From Oscillospiraceae bacterium (GTDB lineage: Bacteria > Bacillota > Clostridia > Oscillospirales > Ruminococcaceae), in contig JAFZGF010000005.1 in NCBI GenBank assembly GCA_017555565.1, forward strand, positions 1 to 34,198: DNA of 34,198 bases, written 5' to 3'. The notes below the pieces were generated by a model that had not been told where the DNA came from, made no database searches, and saw only the letters and a list, made by a program, of their open reading frames with translations. The position numbers were made by a program, and so were the translations under genes. Shown here in pieces: positions 32,269 to 34,198 of this stretch (the first letter of the stretch is position 1; each line of letters starts with the position of its first letter).

Positions 32269-33963
32269 ATGAAATATGTTATTATCGGCGGTGTAGCCGG
32301 TGGTGCAGGTGCTGCAGCCCGTCTCAGACGTCTTGATGAACAGGCAGAAATCATTATGCTGGAAAAAGGCGAATTCATCTCCTTTGCAAACTGTGGTCTG
32401 CCATACTATCTCTCAGGTGTTATTTCTGAAAAAGAAAAACTTCTTGTTCAGACACCAGCCAGCTTTACAGGCCGTTTCAATGTAGATGTTCGCATTTTCA
32501 GCGAAGCTATCGCTATCGACAGCGCAAACAAAACTGTAAGAGTTAAAAACCACCAGGACGGCACAGAATATGACCTGTCCTACGATGAACTGGTTCTCTC
32601 ACCAGGTGCTGTACCAATCATTCCAAAAATGGAAATCAGCCCAGAAATGCCAGTATTCACACTGCGTAATGTTCCAGATACATATGCTATCAAAGACTTC
32701 CTTGATGAAAAACAGCCAAAAACTGCTGCAGTTATCGGTGGTGGCTTTATCGGTGTTGAAGTTGCAGAAAACCTGAAAGAAGCTGGCGTTGACGTAACAA
32801 TCATCGAAGCTGGCGAACACATCATGCCAAACATCGACAAAGATATGTCCCACGGTCTCCATGGCCACGTTCGTACACACGGTGTTAAACTTGCTACAGG
32901 TAAACTGGCAAGCGAAATCACAAAAGACGGCGTTGTTCTGGCAGACGGCGGCTTTATCCCAGCAGAAATGGTAGTTCTTTCTATCGGTGTTAAACCTGCA
33001 ACAGCATTCCTGGCAGGCAGCGGCATCGAACTGGGCAAACGCGGCGAAATCATCGTTGACGAATATATGCACACAAATGTTGACGGCATCTGGGCAGTTG
33101 GTGATGCTATCGCAGTTAAACATTTTGTTTCCGGTGAACAGACAATCATCCCACTGGCTTCTCCAGCTAACAAACAGGCTCGTATCGTTGCTGACAACAT
33201 CAAAGGCAGAAAAGTTAAATACAACGGCACACAGGGCACATCCATCGCTAAAGTATTTGATATGACAGTTGCTTCCACAGGTCTGACAGAAAAAGACTGT
33301 ATCCGCCTTGGTATCGACTACCACAAATCATTCTCTGCTACAAACAGCCACGCAGGCTACTACCCAGGCCCAACAATGATGACAGTTAAACTGCTGTACA
33401 CAAAAGGCGAAGGTAAAGTTCTGGGCGGTCAGATCGTTGGTTACAAGGGTGTTGACAAACGTATTGACATTCTGGCAGTTGCTATCCGTGCTGGTATGAC
33501 AGTATTTGATCTGCATCAGCTGGAACTGGCTTATGCACCACCATTCTCATCTGCAAAAGACCCAATCAACATGGCTGGTTATGTAGGTGAAAACGTAGTT
33601 CTGGGCGAAAGCAAGGTTGCCACATTTGAAGAAGTTATGGCTATGGGCGACGAAGTTATCAAACTGGACGTTCGTACAGAAGCAGAATGTGCAAAGGGCA
33701 TGGTACCAGGCTTTATCAACATTCCTCTCCACCTGCTGCGTGAAAGATATACAGAACTGGACAAATCCAAACCTGTATACATCCACTGCCAGTCTGGTCT
33801 GAGAGCTTATGTTGGCGAAAGAATCCTGTCCAACCTGGGCTTTAACTGCTACAACATCTTTGGTTCATGGATGTGGTACAACATGTGGCAGGCTGACCTT
33901 CAGGCAAAAGCTGCAGAAAATGAAATTACATCAAACTGCGCAAGACCTGAATTCAATGCATAA
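32269..33963 (+). CDS. CoA-disulfide reductase with C-terminal rhodanese domain
   Basis: A 564-aa flavoprotein of the CoADR-rhodanese fusion type. These enzymes use NAD(P)H to reduce CoA disulfide or per/polysulfides. The FAD-binding start is MKYVIIGGVAGGAGAAARLR; the redox-active cysteine is C42 in SFANCGLPYYL, the CoADR signature. A second nucleotide-binding motif is VIGGGFIGVEVAENL, and IWAVGDAI is the FAD-binding segment. The rhodanese domain (about residues 470-535) begins VIKLDVRTEAEC and has the active cysteine in IHCQSGLRAY (C507). ATG 32269 follows GGAGGA. Length agrees with the fused class and exceeds single-domain CoADR. Strong codon bias points to high expression. It probably protects or recycles thiols and handles sulfane sulfur. 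Confidence 0.94.
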   Translation: MKYVIIGGVAGGAGAAARLRRLDEQAEIIMLEKGEFISFANCGLPYYLSGVISEKEKLLVQTPASFTGRFNVDVRIFSEAIAIDSANKTVRVKNHQDGTEYDLSYDELVLSPGAVPIIPKMEISPEMPVFTLRNVPDTYAIKDFLDEKQPKTAAVIGGGFIGVEVAENLKEAGVDVTIIEAGEHIMPNIDKDMSHGLHGHVRTHGVKLATGKLASEITKDGVVLADGGFIPAEMVVLSIGVKPATAFLAGSGIELGKRGEIIVDEYMHTNVDGIWAVGDAIAVKHFVSGEQTIIPLASPANKQARIVADNIKGRKVKYNGTQGTSIAKVFDMTVASTGLTEKDCIRLGIDYHKSFSATNSHAGYYPGPTMMTVKLLYTKGEGKVLGGQIVGYKGVDKRIDILAVAIRAGMTVFDLHQLELAYAPPFSSAKDPINMAGYVGENVVLGESKVATFEEVMAMGDEVIKLDVRTEAECAKGMVPGFINIPLHLLRERYTELDKSKPVYIHCQSGLRAYVGERILSNLGFNCYNIFGSWMWYNMWQADLQAKAAENEITSNCARPEFNA

Positions 33964-33977
33964 TTAATTCACACAAC

Positions 33978-34006
33978 AAAAAGGCTCCAAAATTGGAGCC
34001 TTTTTT
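33978..34006 (+). terminator. Intrinsic terminator after the CoA-disulfide reductase gene
   Basis: AAAAGGCTCC pairs with GGAGCCTTTT around a small loop, followed by TT; the loop bases can extend the stem (CCAA with TTGG). Confidence 0.92.
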
Positions 34007-34008
34007 AA

Positions 34009-34037
34009 TTGTGGTATATTACGATAAGTTGTATAAT
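34009..34037 (+). promoter_or_regulatory. Promoter of the last gene
   Basis: TTGTGG (34009-34014), 17 bases, perfect TATAAT (34032-34037), about 30 nt before the start codon. Confidence 0.6.
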
Positions 34038-34068
34038 TGTAGTAAATAATCCAAAAAGGTAATATATT

Positions 34069-34198
34069 ATGAAATGTACCAACTGTAACACTGAAAACCT
34101 GCGCAAAGCCAACTACTGCAAAAACTGCGGTCAGGCTTTTACACAGCAGGAAAAAGACGAAGCTCATAAACGGTCTGTTGTAGGCAAACTGGAAAAAG
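34069..34198 (+). CDS. Zinc-ribbon protein, 5' part only (cut by window edge)
   Basis: An open frame from ATG 34069, preceded by AAAAAGGT, runs off the window after 43 codons. It begins MKCTNCNTENLRKANYCKNC, two CxxC pairs forming a zinc ribbon, followed by a charged stretch (QQEKDEAHKRSVVGKLEKK). The ribbon resembles the one at the start of the TM2 protein at 25716. In such proteins a membrane or TPR domain often follows the ribbon, but here nothing beyond the linker can be seen. Confidence 0.75.
   Translation, partial: MKCTNCNTENLRKANYCKNCGQAFTQQEKDEAHKRSVVGKLEK

Overview
The window looks like a chromosomal segment of a low-to-moderate GC Bacillota, most likely an anaerobic Clostridia. The reasons are purine-rich ribosome binding sites before nearly every gene, sigma-A type promoters (TTGACA / TATAAT) in AT-rich gaps, an HrcA/CIRCE operator before clpB, a paired glgC-glgD glycogen locus, a class A RNase P RNA and a yycJ-rlmH pair. 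A family or genus cannot be fixed from this sequence alone. Most of the content is core genome. There is no phage, insertion sequence, CRISPR array, tRNA or rRNA.

Layout. 1-4741: the 5' end of rpoC, then rpoB with a consensus promoter and a leader of about 315 nt, all on the minus strand. No rplJ/rplL lies upstream. 4878-5479: a decayed C_GCAxxG_C_C redox-protein gene with an early stop and a diverged 101-bp tandem duplication. 5604-8423: CIRCE, a possible leader peptide, and clpB. 8511-12458: the glycogen operon glgC-glgD-glgA (minus), with a PHP-family phosphoesterase upstream. 13365-14790: a membrane-anchored TlpA/ResA-like thioredoxin and CcdA, an extracytoplasmic thiol-reduction pair. 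14830-15021: a cluster of palindromes resembling a dispersed non-coding repeat. 15068-17499: two unrecognised lipoproteins in one probable operon. 17571-22242: rlmH, yycJ, murA and an M23/LysM/G5 cell-wall peptidase, so mostly translation and envelope functions. 22326-25588: an RluA-family pseudouridine synthase, then an APC amino-acid permease whose promoter is covered by repeated palindromic operators, next to a TetR-family regulator. 25657-29450 (plus): a zinc-ribbon/TM2 protein, rnpB, a small helical protein, the Mrp/NBP35 Fe-S carrier ATPase and a GT-C-like membrane glycosyltransferase. 29449-32191 (minus): an ABC importer of the SsuABC/ThiXYZ type. 32192-33963 (plus): a CoA-disulfide reductase/rhodanese fusion, divergent from the ABC operon with abutting promoters. 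34069 to the end: the start of a zinc-ribbon protein.

Working together: rpoBC, rnpB, rlmH and the RluA enzyme serve RNA synthesis and maturation. murA and the M23 protein serve the wall. TlpA-CcdA, Mrp and the CoA-disulfide reductase point to thiol and Fe-S handling in an anaerobe. The most distinctive observations are the three-operator TetR/APC promoter, the chimeric duplicated pseudogene, the CIRCE-controlled clpB leader, the composite palindromic element and the back-to-back ABC/CoADR promoters. I did not find a clearly new multi-gene system.
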